From contig NZ_LT700191.1 in NCBI RefSeq assembly GCF_900155425.1, positions 1,635,198 through 1,699,197 on the forward strand: a stretch of DNA of 64,000 bases, in the 5' to 3' direction. This document shows positions 8,776 through 17,432 of this stretch, piece by piece. The stretch comes from Parabacteroides massiliensis. GTDB lineage: Bacteria; Bacteroidota; Bacteroidia; Bacteroidales; Tannerellaceae. Within the stretch, counting starts at the first letter, position 1, and every line of letters starts with the position of its first letter. The notes under the pieces were generated by a model that was not told where the DNA came from, did not search any database, and worked only from the letters and a program-made list of their open reading frames with translations. A program made the position numbers and the translations under genes.

Positions 8776-10719
8776 ATGACTCAAATAGATTCTAAAATCC
8801 CTCAGGGCCCGTTGGCTGAGAAGTGGACAAATTATAAAAATCACCAGAAATTGGTGAATCCCGCAAACAAACGTCGTTTGGACGTAATTGTAGTAGGTAC
8901 GGGCTTGGCTGGAGCATCTGCTGCTGCTTCCTTGGCCGAAATGGGATTCAACGTGCTGAACTTCTGTATTCAGGACTCTCCCCGTCGTGCACACTCTATC
9001 GCTGCACAGGGTGGTATTAATGCTGCAAAGAATTATCAGAATGATGGTGACTCCGTTTACCGTCTGTTCTACGATACGATCAAAGGTGGTGACTATCGTG
9101 CCCGCGAAGCGAATGTTTATCGTCTGGCTGAAGTCTCCAACAATATTATCGACCAGTGTGTCGCACAAGGCGTGCCTTTCGCTCGTGAATACGGTGGCTT
9201 GCTGGACAACCGTTCGTTCGGTGGTGCTCAGGTATCGCGTACGTTCTATGCCCGTGGCCAGACCGGACAGCAGTTGTTATTGGGTGCTTACTCTGCCTTG
9301 AGCCGTCAGATCGGTTTGGGCAAGGTGAAGATGTACACTCGTCACGAAATGCTGGATGTCGTTAAGGTAGATGGCCGCGCTCGCGGTATCATTGCCCGTA
9401 ACTTGATTACCGGCCAGATCGAACGTTTCTCGGCTCATGCCGTAGTCGTTGCTACAGGTGGTTATGTCAATACATTCTTCCTGTCTACCAATGCAATGGC
9501 TTCCAACGGTTCGGCTGCATGGCAGTGCTACAAGAAAGGCGCTTACTTCGCTAATCCTTGTATGGTGCAGATCCACCCGACTTGTATTCCGGTGAAAGGT
9601 GACTTCCAGTCCAAATTGACTTTGATGTCCGAATCTCTGCGTAACGACGGCCGTATCTGGGTTCCGAAGAAACTGGAAGACGCAAAGGCTTTGCAGGCAG
9701 GAACCAAGAAAGGTAAGGATATCCCTGAAGCTGATCGTGACTACTATTTGGAACGCCGTTATCCGGCCTTCGGAAACTTGGTTCCTCGTGACGTGGCTTC
9801 ACGTGCGGCCAAAGAACGTTGTGATGCCGGTTTCGGTGTAAACAACACAGGTCTGGCTGTATTCCTGGATTTCTCCGAAGCAATCAACCGTCTGGGTAAG
9901 GAAGTCGTTAAGCAGAAATATGGCAACCTGTTCGATATGTACGAAGAGATCACTGATGATGATCCGTATGAAACGCCGATGATGATCTATCCGGCCCTGC
10001 ACTACTCAATGGGCGGTTTGTGGGTAGACTATGAATTGATGACTTCTATTCCGGGCTTGTTCGCTATCGGTGAAGCTAACTTCTCCGATCATGGGGCAAA
10101 CCGTCTGGGTGCTTCCGCTTTGATGCAGGGATTGGCTGACGGTTACTTCGTATTGCCTTATACGATCCAGAACTATCTGTCCGACCAGATCCAGGTTCCG
10201 CGTTTCAGCACCGATCTTCCTGAATTTGTCGAGGCTGAAAAGGCTATCAAGGCTCGTATCGAAAAATTGATGAATATCAAAGGTAAGGAAACTGTCGATA
10301 CCATCCATCGCAAATTAGGCCATATCATGTGGGAACATGTAGGCATGGCACGTGATGCAGAAGGATTGAAAGAGGGTATCCAGATGTTGAAAGACTTGAA
10401 GAAAGAATTCTGGAGCAACGTCAAGATCCCTGGAACAGCCGGTGATTTGAACACGGAGCTGGAAAAGGCTTTGCGTGTTGCCGACTTTATCGAGATCGGA
10501 ACTTTGATGGCGCACGATGCTTTGGACCGTGCAGAGTCTTGTGGCGGTCACTTCCGTACGGAACACCAGACGGAAGAGGGCGAGGCTTTGCGTCATGACG
10601 ACAAGTTCATGTATGTATCTTGTTGGGAATACCAGGGCGAGGACAAGGATCCTGTCATGTTAAAGGAAGATTTGAACTATCAGTTCGTTGTTCCTCAAAC
10701 ACGTAACTACAAGAAGTAA
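8776..10719 (+). CDS. frdA: Fumarate reductase / succinate dehydrogenase flavoprotein subunit
   Basis: At 647 residues this is full length. The FAD dinucleotide motif is at residues 41-46 ([12 protein letters not shown]), His73 in [10 protein letters not shown] is the expected covalent flavin attachment site, and the capping and catalytic regions are visible ([32 protein letters not shown]). It interconverts fumarate and succinate on the cytoplasmic face, taking electrons from FrdB. It lies between frdC and frdB with short gaps of 35 and 30 bases, consistent with one mRNA. Codon use is of the highly expressed type. Confidence 0.97.
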   Translation: MTQIDSKIPQGPLAEKWTNYKNHQKLVNPANKRRLDVIVVGTGLAGASAAASLAEMGFNVLNFCIQDSPRRAHSIAAQGGINAAKNYQNDGDSVYRLFYDTIKGGDYRAREANVYRLAEVSNNIIDQCVAQGVPFAREYGGLLDNRSFGGAQVSRTFYARGQTGQQLLLGAYSALSRQIGLGKVKMYTRHEMLDVVKVDGRARGIIARNLITGQIERFSAHAVVVATGGYVNTFFLSTNAMASNGSAAWQCYKKGAYFANPCMVQIHPTCIPVKGDFQSKLTLMSESLRNDGRIWVPKKLEDAKALQAGTKKGKDIPEADRDYYLERRYPAFGNLVPRDVASRAAKERCDAGFGVNNTGLAVFLDFSEAINRLGKEVVKQKYGNLFDMYEEITDDDPYETPMMIYPALHYSMGGLWVDYELMTSIPGLFAIGEANFSDHGANRLGASALMQGLADGYFVLPYTIQNYLSDQIQVPRFSTDLPEFVEAEKAIKARIEKLMNIKGKETVDTIHRKLGHIMWEHVGMARDAEGLKEGIQMLKDLKKEFWSNVKIPGTAGDLNTELEKALRVADFIEIGTLMAHDALDRAESCGGHFRTEHQTEEGEALRHDDKFMYVSCWEYQGEDKDPVMLKEDLNYQFVVPQTRNYKK

Positions 10720-10749
10720 TAATCATCAATTTCAGAAAAAATTAGAATC

Positions 10750-11505
10750 ATGGATAAAGATATAAGTGTAACACTTAAGGTTTGGCGTCAGAGAGGTCCG
10801 AAGGAGAAAGGACAGTTCGAGACATACAAGATCGAGAAGATCAATCAGAGTGTATCTTTCTTGGAAATGTTGGATATCTTGAATGAACAGTTGGTCAACG
10901 AAGGGAAGGAACCGATCGTTTTCGACCATGACTGCCGCGAAGGTATCTGCGGTATGTGTTCATTGTATGTAAACGGACATCCGCACGGACCGGCTACAGG
11001 TGCAACAACCTGCCAGCTTTATATGCGCCGTTTCCACGATGGCGAGACGATCACGATCGAACCGTGGCGTTCTGCCGGTTTCCCGGTAATCCGCGACTTG
11101 ATGGTTGATCGCTATGCTTACGATAAAATCATTCAGGCAGGAGGTTTTGTATCTGTCAATACTGGTGGTGTGCCAGATGCCAATGCGATACCTATTCCTA
11201 AGAAGGATGCGGATTTGGCTATGGATGCTGCTGCTTGTATCGGATGTGGAGCTTGTGCTGCTGCTTGTAAGAACGGTTCGGCTATGCTGTTCGTTTCTGC
11301 CAAGGTCAGCCAGTTGGCTCTGTTGCCTCAGGGTAGAGTGGAAGCTGCACGCCGTGCAAAGGCTATGGTCGCTAAAATGGATGAACTGGGCTTCGGTAAC
11401 TGTACGAACACCCGTGCTTGCGAAATGGAATGCCCGAAGAACATCTCCGTTAGCAATATCGCCCGCTTGAACCGCGAGTTCATCTCTGCTAAATTGCAAG
11501 ACTAA
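10750..11505 (+). CDS. frdB: Fumarate reductase / succinate dehydrogenase iron-sulfur subunit
   Basis: This 251-residue protein shows all three cluster sites: the ferredoxin-like [2Fe-2S] ligands Cys62, Cys67, Cys70 and Cys88, and two C-terminal cysteine groups (Cys163/166/169/173 and Cys218/224/228) for the [4Fe-4S] and [3Fe-4S] centres. It carries electrons between the cytochrome b quinol site and the flavin of FrdA. It is the last gene of the operon and is followed 26 bases later by a strong intrinsic terminator. Confidence 0.97.
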   Translation: MDKDISVTLKVWRQRGPKEKGQFETYKIEKINQSVSFLEMLDILNEQLVNEGKEPIVFDHDCREGICGMCSLYVNGHPHGPATGATTCQLYMRRFHDGETITIEPWRSAGFPVIRDLMVDRYAYDKIIQAGGFVSVNTGGVPDANAIPIPKKDADLAMDAAACIGCGACAAACKNGSAMLFVSAKVSQLALLPQGRVEAARRAKAMVAKMDELGFGNCTNTRACEMECPKNISVSNIARLNREFISAKLQD

Positions 11506-11531
11506 TACATTATATATGTATATACGAAAAA

Positions 11532-11563
11532 AGCCTGTTGCCAATGGCAACAGGCTTTTTTTA
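11532..11563 (+). terminator. Intrinsic terminator of frdCAB
   Basis: An 11-base perfect stem (11532-11542 with 11546-11556) with a three-base loop is followed by a run of seven T. An A-run precedes the stem, so it could also work in the other direction. Confidence 0.92.
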
Positions 11564-11577
11564 TTTCGTTCAAGTCC

Positions 11578-11708
11578 ACAAAAAAGCCGCACTCCCTATA
11601 ATAAAAACGGATGCGGCTTTTTTGTTGCTTTCCAGTGAAACAATCTCTCGACTCCTTCTCTGCAAAGACTTTGTTAACCTTAGATCTAAAATACTATGAA
11701 AAAAACTC
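11578..11708 (-). ncRNA. Candidate small RNA, family copy 1
   Basis: A minus-strand promoter (11743-11713) is followed by about 130 bases without a convincing ORF and then an intrinsic terminator (stem 11612-11617 with 11586-11591, U-run from 11585 down to 11580). The first about 55 transcribed bases resemble copies 2 and 3 (positions 15928-15981 and 17166-17219), sharing CATA..AGTATT, then AGATnTAAGGTTAACAAAGT. The 3' part and terminator are unrelated to the other copies. Start and end are estimated from the promoter and the U-run, not measured. The terminator is bidirectional and could also back up frd termination. Confidence 0.6.
11581..11623. terminator. Bidirectional terminator hairpin
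   Basis: The arms AAAAAGCCGCA (11581-11591) and TGCGGCTTTTTT (11612-11623) form a stem flanked by A and T runs, so it can end transcripts from either side: readthrough from frd (plus) or the candidate RNA and dusB transcripts (minus). Confidence 0.8.
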
Positions 11709-11712
11709 ACTG

Positions 11713-11743
11713 CAAATGTAAAGGTTATTTACTGAATATGCAA
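11713..11743 (-). promoter_or_regulatory. Promoter of candidate small RNA copy 1
   Basis: On the minus strand: TTG (11743-11741), 20 bases, TACATTTG (11720-11713). Spacing is the same as at the other two family members. Confidence 0.65.
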
Positions 11744-11826
11744 GAGTTTGTAGTTTCATTTTGTTGCAAATCTGTCACTTTTTGTTTAAAAAGTGACACT
11801 GTGCGCGGATTCATTCTGTTATAATA

Positions 11827-12858
11827 TCAATAATCTGTGGATTTTGATACTTGAGGGTCGCATTGAAATACATTGTCTGTATGAAATCTGCCGGGTATGG
11901 AATCCAGGATGTCGAATAGTGTTTCAACCGTTTCCGCACGCAACATGGCGATACGTGTCTGTTTGAAGTCGGCAATACCTTTAAACAACGGGGTTGCAGC
12001 CAAATGGCGGCGGATATGGAGAATTCCCCGGCGCTCATCCAAACGTTCCACACTCTGTTCTACTTGCTTTTTCAGTATATCCAGATACCAGGAAAAAGAT
12101 TCGGTTGGCAATAGTTCGCCAGTATTCAAGAAATGTTTCACTTCCCTAAAAATCCAGGGACGGCCTATGCTGCCCCGGCCGATCATAACGGCATCCACAC
12201 CATATTGTTCGAAACGTTGCTTGCAGATTTCAGCAGAAGTAACATCGCCGTTACCGATGATGGGAATTTGCATGCGGGGGTTCTTTTTTACTTCGCCGAT
12301 CAGCGTCCAGTCAGCCTCTCCCGTGTACATTTGTGCCCGTGTACGTCCGTGGATGGAAAGGGCGGCGATACCGCAATCCTGCAGCTGTTCGGCCAGATCC
12401 ACGATGATCCGGTTGTCGGCATCCCAACCCAGGCGGGTCTTGACGGTGACAGGGATGTTCACCGCTTTGACGACTTCGCGGGTGATGTCCAGCATCAGCG
12501 GAATATTGCGCAGCATGCCGGCGCCGGCTCCTTTGCCTGCCACCCGTTTGACCGGGCAACCGAAATTGATGTCGAGAATGTCCGGATGAGCGGCTTCGCA
12601 AATCTGTGCGGCTTCGACCATTGTCGGAACATCGCGGCCATATATCTGGATGGCGACCGGACGTTCTTCATCTGCCACGTTCAGCTTTTGCTGTGTTTTA
12701 TTTACACTGCGGATCAGGGCGTCTGCCGAAACGAATTCGGTATAAACCATATCGGCGCCAAAACGTTTGCACATCAACCGGAAAGAAATATCTGTAACAT
12801 CTTCCATCGGAGCCAGGAAGACGGGACGTTCCCCTAAATCAATTGTTCCTATTTTCAT
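11827..12858 (-). CDS. dusB: tRNA-dihydrouridine synthase
   Basis: The 343-residue enzyme belongs to the Dus family and reduces uridines in the tRNA D-loop with FMN and NADPH. The FMN-binding start (LAPMEDVTD, about residues 15-23), the catalytic Cys101 in INFGCPVKRVAGKGAG, and the phosphate-binding GNGDV and MIGRGSIGRPW segments are all present. Assignment to DusB rather than DusA or DusC rests on overall resemblance and the usual Bacteroidetes annotation. A TACCTTTG element (minus, 12888-12881) lies just upstream without a clear -33 partner. It is transcribed away from the neighbouring U32 gene. Confidence 0.93.
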   Translation of the reverse strand: MKIGTIDLGERPVFLAPMEDVTDISFRLMCKRFGADMVYTEFVSADALIRSVNKTQQKLNVADEERPVAIQIYGRDVPTMVEAAQICEAAHPDILDINFGCPVKRVAGKGAGAGMLRNIPLMLDITREVVKAVNIPVTVKTRLGWDADNRIIVDLAEQLQDCGIAALSIHGRTRAQMYTGEADWTLIGEVKKNPRMQIPIIGNGDVTSAEICKQRFEQYGVDAVMIGRGSIGRPWIFREVKHFLNTGELLPTESFSWYLDILKKQVEQSVERLDERRGILHIRRHLAATPLFKGIADFKQTRIAMLRAETVETLFDILDSIPGRFHTDNVFQCDPQVSKSTDY

Positions 12859-12932
12859 ATTATATCATCAATAACAGCTGCAAAGGTACTGATTTCCTGC
12901 TAAAAAAAACAGGGACAAAAGATACTCTGTTC

Positions 12933-12955
12933 GTTTGTGGCATTGTTCCACAAAC
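12933..12955. promoter_or_regulatory. Dyad in the dusB / U32 divergent region
   Basis: The 8-base arms GTTTGTGG (12933-12940) and CCACAAAC (12948-12955) are perfectly complementary around a 7-base centre. It could be an operator for either divergent gene or simply an RNA hairpin; no T-run follows. Confidence 0.35.
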
Positions 12956-13036
12956 ATTCTGCGGTTGTGCTATAGCCGTTCCATGCCGGGAAAGACGTAA
13001 ACGGATGCTCATGCCATTCTTCTCGGATATTATTCC

Positions 13037-13044
13037 TACCTTTG
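13037..13044 (+). promoter_or_regulatory. -7 element of the U32-thioesterase-dprA operon
   Basis: TACCTTTG matches the Bacteroidetes -7 consensus and ends only 15 bases before the ATG at 13060. The mRNA would then have a leader of roughly ten bases. No good TTG is found at the expected upstream distance. Confidence 0.5.
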
Positions 13045-13059
13045 CGGACGAATCAGTAA

Positions 13060-14331
13060 ATGTATAAGGACTTGAACGAGAAAGATTTTGAAATAATGGC
13101 GCCTGTCGGTTCGTACGAATCACTGATGGCGGCTATCCAGGGAGGAGCCGATTCTATCTATTTCGGTATCGAAGGGTTGAATATGCGTTCGCGCTCTTCC
13201 AATAATTTTACGACAGACGACTTGCGTAAGATCGTTGCAATCTGCCGTGAGCATGGTCTTAAGAGTTACTTGACCGTCAATACGGTTATTTACGGGGAAG
13301 ACTTGCCACTGATGCGTGAGATTATCGACGCGGCGAAGGCGGCGGAGGTCTCGGCGATCATTGCGGCAGATGTGGCGGCCATGAGCTATGCCAACAGCAT
13401 CGGGCAAGAGGTGCATCTCTCCACACAGCTCAACATCTCCAATGCGGAAGCGCTGAAATTCTATGCCCGTTTTGCCGATGTCGTCGTCTTAGCACGCGAA
13501 CTGAACCTGAAGCAGGTACATGAAATCTACCGGCAGATCGTCGATGAACAGATCACGGGGCCGAAAGGAGAACTGATCCGCATCGAAATGTTTGCCCACG
13601 GGGCTCTCTGTATGGCCGTTTCCGGTAAATGCTACCTGAGCCTGCACGAAATGAACGCTTCCGCCAACCGCGGAGCCTGCATGCAGATCTGCCGGCGTGC
13701 TTATTCGGTAAAAGACAAAGACAGCAATATCGAACTGGATATCGAAAACCAGTATATCATGTCGCCTAAAGACTTGAAAACAATTCATTTCATGAATAAG
13801 ATGATGGATGCAGGCGTACGGGTATTCAAGATCGAAGGACGTGCCCGCGGTCCCGAATATGTCCGTCTGGTGACTGAATGTTATAAGGAGGCTGTGCGTG
13901 CCTACTGTAACGGCACGTTCGACGAAGAGAAGGTTGCCGTTTGGGACGAACGTCTCGGCAGCGTGTTCAACCGGGGGTTCTGGGACGGTTATTACCTGGG
14001 GCAACGGTTGGGCGAATGGAGCAGCAAATATGGTTCGGGAGCGACCAAGAAGAAAGTGTATGTCGCCAAAGGGATCAAATATTTCGACAAGATCGGCGTG
14101 GCGGAGTTCGAAATGGAATCAGGCAGCTTGAAAGTGGGCGATGAAATCCTGATTACCGGGCCGACAACGGGTGCAGTCATGCAGACGATAGACGAAATCC
14201 GTGTAGGCTTGAAACCGGTGTCCGAGACTGTCAAAGGCGAACGGTTCTCTTGTAAGGTAAGCGAGAAGATCCGGCCGTCCGACCGATTGTATAAAATGGA
14301 AAAAGTTCAACTTGAGAAAGTTTTTGAATGA
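13060..14331 (+). CDS. U32-family protein (TrhP/RlhA-like RNA hydroxylase)
   Basis: The 423-residue protein carries the U32 signature (EMFAHGALCMAVSGKCYLSL, about residues 176-195) and four cysteines (184, 191, 207, 211) placed as in family members thought to bind an Fe-S cluster, followed by the C-terminal beta domain. Well-studied relatives (TrhP/YegQ and RlhA) hydroxylate tRNA U34 or 23S rRNA C2501 rather than cleave peptides. Size and C-terminal domain fit TrhP better, but I cannot separate them from sequence alone. The stop overlaps the next ATG by 4 bases, indicating translational coupling. Confidence 0.85.
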   Translation: MYKDLNEKDFEIMAPVGSYESLMAAIQGGADSIYFGIEGLNMRSRSSNNFTTDDLRKIVAICREHGLKSYLTVNTVIYGEDLPLMREIIDAAKAAEVSAIIAADVAAMSYANSIGQEVHLSTQLNISNAEALKFYARFADVVVLARELNLKQVHEIYRQIVDEQITGPKGELIRIEMFAHGALCMAVSGKCYLSLHEMNASANRGACMQICRRAYSVKDKDSNIELDIENQYIMSPKDLKTIHFMNKMMDAGVRVFKIEGRARGPEYVRLVTECYKEAVRAYCNGTFDEEKVAVWDERLGSVFNRGFWDGYYLGQRLGEWSSKYGSGATKKKVYVAKGIKYFDKIGVAEFEMESGSLKVGDEILITGPTTGAVMQTIDEIRVGLKPVSETVKGERFSCKVSEKIRPSDRLYKMEKVQLEKVFE

Positions 14332-14738
14332 TGAAAGAGTATATTTTTAAACTGACAGACAAAGTCCGCGACTACGAATGCGATTTGCAGGGAGTGGTCA
14401 ACAACTCCAATTACCAGCATTATATGGAACATACCCGGCATGAATTCCTGGAATCGCTCGGTGAGAATTTCGGAAAGATGCATGAGAAAGGCATTGACGG
14501 ATTTGTGTCGCGGGTAGAGATCCAGTATAAAACCTCCCTTAAAAGCGGCGACCGCTATATCTCCTGCCTCAATATATATAAAAAAGGTGTCAAGCTTGTG
14601 TTCGAGCAGGATATTTACAGGGCTTCCGACAATGTACTGGCAACGAAAGGAATCGTTGAGTCGGTTATCGTCGAGAACGGGAAGCTGACACGTGGCGAAT
14701 ATTTCGACGAAATGCTAAAAAGAATAGAACATACATGA
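14328..14738 (+). CDS. Acyl-CoA thioesterase, hot-dog fold (4HBT/YbgC-like)
   Basis: The 136-residue protein is one hot-dog domain. The segment YECDLQGVVNNSNYQHYMEH has the layout of the 4-hydroxybenzoyl-CoA thioesterase active site, though with Gln-Gly-Val in place of the more usual Met-Gly-His. It would hydrolyse an acyl-CoA or acyl-ACP thioester; the substrate is not readable. It overlaps the U32 gene by 4 bases upstream and dprA by 4 bases downstream, so the three proteins are probably made from one mRNA. Confidence 0.86.
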   Translation: MMKEYIFKLTDKVRDYECDLQGVVNNSNYQHYMEHTRHEFLESLGENFGKMHEKGIDGFVSRVEIQYKTSLKSGDRYISCLNIYKKGVKLVFEQDIYRASDNVLATKGIVESVIVENGKLTRGEYFDEMLKRIEHT

Positions 14739-15850
14739 CAGACAAACGGATTTACCAAATTGGCCTTACTATGATAAACGGCGTGGGAGATATCCTGGCA
14801 CGGCATCTCCTGCAAACTTTGGGAGATGCAGAGGCGGTGTTTGCAGAAAAAAAGCCGTTATTGGAAAAAGTTCCGGGTATCGGTAGCCATATCGCAGCCG
14901 AAATCAAACGTCCGGAAATCCTGCAACGGGCGGAAAAAGAGTTGGCTTTTATCGAGAAAAATAATATTTCCTGTTATTATCTGGCCGATACGGATTATCC
15001 GCTACGCCTGAGGGAATGCCCGGATGCCCCTGTGCTTTTCTATTTCAAGGGAAATACGGACCTTGATGCAACTCGTATCATCAGTGTCGTGGGTACTCGC
15101 AACGCGACGGAATACGGTCGGGGGCTTACCGAATCCCTTATAAAAGACCTGGCGGAGACAATACCAGGGCTGTTGGTCGTGAGTGGACTGGCTTACGGTA
15201 TTGATATCTGTGCTCACCGAAGTGCATTGCGTAGCCAACTGCCGACCGTTGCCGTGCTGGCGCATGGTCTGGATCGTATTTATCCTTCTTCCCATCGGAA
15301 TACGGCTGTGGAACTGCTGGAATCGGGCGGGTTGTTGACTGATTTTCCCAGCGGGACAGAGCCGGATCGTCCAAATTTCCTCCGGCGAAACCGGATTGTC
15401 GCCGGAATGTCGGATTGTACGATCGTGGTCGAATCGGCTGAAAAGGGCGGCTCTTTGGTGACAGCCGATATTGCATTTTCTTATGGACGGGATGTCTGCA
15501 GCTTTCCGGGGCGTGTCGGCGACAACCATTCCAAAGGTTGCAACAATCTTATCCGGCAAAACAAAGCCGGTTTGATTACCTCTGCCGATGATCTGATCTC
15601 TGCTCTTTGTTGGGATATTCAAGCCACGGCTACTCCTGTTCAAGCGGAACTGCCTTTTTTCGATACGGACATTTCCACTCCGGAACAAAATCCGGTTTTA
15701 GCCATCATGCGGACACAGAATGAGATCCATATCAACGAACTTGCCTTGGCTCTGGACATGCCGGTGCATCAACTTTCTACGCAACTGTTCGAATTGGAAA
15801 TAAGCGGGAAGATAAAAGTATTGCCGGGAAACATCTATAAACTGTCTTGA
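14735..15850 (+). CDS. dprA: DNA-processing protein DprA
   Basis: The 371-residue protein has an N-terminal helix-hairpin-helix/SAM-like region (LARHLLQTLGDAEAVF ... VPGIGSHIAAEI), the Rossmann-like DprA core with VVGTRNATEYG (118-128), GLAYGIDICAH (151-161), RRNRIVAG (217-224) and SAEKGGSLVTA (234-244), and a C-terminal winged-helix (about 315-371). DprA protects incoming single-stranded DNA and loads RecA during transformation. It is common in bacteria not known to be competent, so it alone does not show competence. It is the last gene of the operon with the U32 protein and thioesterase. Confidence 0.95.
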   Translation: MTDKRIYQIGLTMINGVGDILARHLLQTLGDAEAVFAEKKPLLEKVPGIGSHIAAEIKRPEILQRAEKELAFIEKNNISCYYLADTDYPLRLRECPDAPVLFYFKGNTDLDATRIISVVGTRNATEYGRGLTESLIKDLAETIPGLLVVSGLAYGIDICAHRSALRSQLPTVAVLAHGLDRIYPSSHRNTAVELLESGGLLTDFPSGTEPDRPNFLRRNRIVAGMSDCTIVVESAEKGGSLVTADIAFSYGRDVCSFPGRVGDNHSKGCNNLIRQNKAGLITSADDLISALCWDIQATATPVQAELPFFDTDISTPEQNPVLAIMRTQNEIHINELALALDMPVHQLSTQLFELEISGKIKVLPGNIYKLS

Positions 15851-15903
15851 CCGGTCTTTTCATAGGCTGTTTTTTATACCTGAGAGAGGAATGGGACTTC
15901 TAT

Positions 15904-15981
15904 AAAAAATTAAAGGCTGTCTCACGACAACCCCTAACCAACTTTGTTAACCTTAAATCTAATACTATTATGAAAAAACCA
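15904..15981 (-). ncRNA. Candidate small RNA, family copy 2
   Basis: About 78 bases on the minus strand run from a consensus promoter (16017-15987) to an intrinsic terminator: stem GGTTGTC (15932-15926) with GACAGCC (15921-15915), loop of four, then a T-rich tail (15914-15904). A 58-base block (15926-15983) is identical to copy 3 (17164-17221). It lies just 3' of the GDPD gene in the same orientation and converges on dprA. A short ORF on the plus strand (ATG at 15970) exists in copies 2 and 3, but the differences mostly change amino acids, so coding constraint is unlikely. Confidence 0.68.
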
Positions 15982-15986
15982 CAGTG

Positions 15987-16017
15987 CAAAGATACGCTTG
16001 TCAAGAGCGTTTGTCAA
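15987..16017 (-). promoter_or_regulatory. Promoter of candidate small RNA copy 2
   Basis: Minus strand: TTG (16017-16015), 20 bases, TATCTTTG (15994-15987). Both elements match the consensus. A second TTGAC lies inside the spacer. Confidence 0.7.
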
Positions 16018-16102
16018 GCGTTTTACGGCTAATACTTGTTAATCTGGAGGGTACGAATGGTAAAAAGATTTTAACTTGATTTAAAGAACCTTTTAAACCA
16101 CG

Positions 16103-16999
16103 TTATTTTGTTAAATCGAGCCCTTGAAACAGGTATGGATAGTCCGTTTCGATCACATCGGGACGAGTGCTGATCTCTGACTGGTAACCGGCTGTTTTTT
16201 CTGTTTCCGTTTTTGCCCGGTCGTGTGTCGGGGCAACGGAAATCATGCACATGACACCGTTTCGGTGCAGGTCATCGTACAACGGTTGCTGCTCGGGCTT
16301 CATTTTCGGTCCGACATAAGCCATCACTTGTCTCCAAGGAATACCGGCTTTCTCATATTTATCGAATTCTTCCCGATTCTTGCACCAGCAGGAAAACATG
16401 GCCTCCGGTTCCCGGTCGAGATAATAGCGGGCCTGACCGGCGTTATGTACCGTGTACATGACGTTGACAGGCTTTTCTTTTTCGATAAAATCAGCCATGA
16501 CCTCCAAGGGCACATCTTTGATATCCAAATTCAGGATTGTTTTGCCCTTGCTCCATTCCAGGCATTCTTTCAAGGTCGGAATCTTGAAAGCAGTCACGTT
16601 GCCGTTACGGTCTACCAGATTGAATTGTCGTAGCTCCGCATAGGTGTAATCCGAAACTTTCCCTTTTCCGGTGGTTGTCCGGTCGATGGTTTCGTCGTGC
16701 ATCAACACGATCACCCCGTCTTTTGTCAAGCGCGGATCGATCTCGAAAAACGATTCCATATAGGACAGGGTCTTCTCGAACGATTCGATGCAGTTCTCCG
16801 GATAACCGTCCAGCATTCCGCCACGATGTCCGCTGATCACAATCGGGCGGTCAGGAGCATACCGGAAATAGGCATGAAGATCCCCGCTGTTCTTTACTTG
16901 AATATAATGAGGATTTTGTTCTGTATCCGAAGCCGAAAGGTCTCCGGCAGTCATAAAGACTCCTAAAAGGAGTACAAGAAAAAAAGATAACATTTTCAT
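16103..16999 (-). CDS. Secreted glycerophosphodiester phosphodiesterase (GDPD family)
   Basis: The 298-residue protein has a signal peptide (about 1-24) and a GDPD TIM-barrel. Catalytic features are visible: His58-Arg59 in ISGHRGG, the metal-binding Glu87 and Asp89 in EIDPRLTKDG, and His101 in VLMHDETIDRTT. Such enzymes hydrolyse glycerophosphodiesters to glycerol-3-phosphate and an alcohol in the periplasm, serving phosphate or carbon scavenging. The gene is flanked on both sides by copies of the small-RNA repeat in the same orientation. I prefer the ATG at 16999; an in-frame Met three residues in is equally possible. Confidence 0.92.
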   Translation of the reverse strand: MKMLSFFLVLLLGVFMTAGDLSASDTEQNPHYIQVKNSGDLHAYFRYAPDRPIVISGHRGGMLDGYPENCIESFEKTLSYMESFFEIDPRLTKDGVIVLMHDETIDRTTTGKGKVSDYTYAELRQFNLVDRNGNVTAFKIPTLKECLEWSKGKTILNLDIKDVPLEVMADFIEKEKPVNVMYTVHNAGQARYYLDREPEAMFSCWCKNREEFDKYEKAGIPWRQVMAYVGPKMKPEQQPLYDDLHRNGVMCMISVAPTHDRAKTETEKTAGYQSEISTRPDVIETDYPYLFQGLDLTK

Positions 17000-17140
17000 G
17001 ATGTTCGTATTTACATGGATTCCTTATTGATTACGAGGCTTAAAAGTAAAAATTTTTTGCCAATGCCGTGCTTGAAGATTGTTACAAAAATATGAAAATA
17101 TGACCGGAGGCGAGATACGTAAGAGAAGCAGAGGGTATAT

Positions 17141-17219
17141 AAAAAATTAAGGATTGTCATCACGACAACCCCTAACCAACTTTGTTAACCTTAAATCTAA
17201 TACTATTATGAAAAAACCA
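17141..17219 (-). ncRNA. Candidate small RNA, family copy 3
   Basis: About 79 bases on the minus strand between a consensus promoter (17255-17225) and an intrinsic terminator: arms 17171-17164 and 17158-17151 form an 8-base stem with one G-U pair, loop of five, then a T-rich tail ending at 17141. The 5' arm is identical to copy 2, while the 3' arm differs (GACAATCC against GACAGCC) yet still pairs, which suggests the hairpin is maintained. It lies upstream of the GDPD gene in the same orientation. Ends are estimated. Confidence 0.68.
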
Positions 17220-17224
17220 CATTG

Positions 17225-17255
17225 CAAAGATACGCCTGTCAAGCCCGTTTGTCAA
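17225..17255 (-). promoter_or_regulatory. Promoter of candidate small RNA copy 3
   Basis: Minus strand: TTG (17255-17253), 20 bases, TATCTTTG (17232-17225), identical in arrangement to copy 2. Confidence 0.7.
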
Positions 17256-17432
17256 GCCTTTTACAGACAATATATGTTAAGCTCCGGCGATTGTTTTGCC
17301 AAAAAATGTTGGCTATTTTAAAACTATACAGATTACGTGCAAAAACTGCTAATTTTAACGTTTGTCATGCCGCTTTGTTGCAGGAAATGGATTCCTGTGT
17401 TGGATCGTTAGTACAAATTAACATATAATTTC

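Noticed and set aside
15970-16032. Conserved micro-ORF (MKKPxCKDT...) on the plus strand of the repeated element
   Set aside because: It recurs in copy 3, but most base differences change the amino acid and the frame ends differ, while the minus-strand promoter and terminator are well preserved. An RNA gene on the minus strand explains the repeat better.
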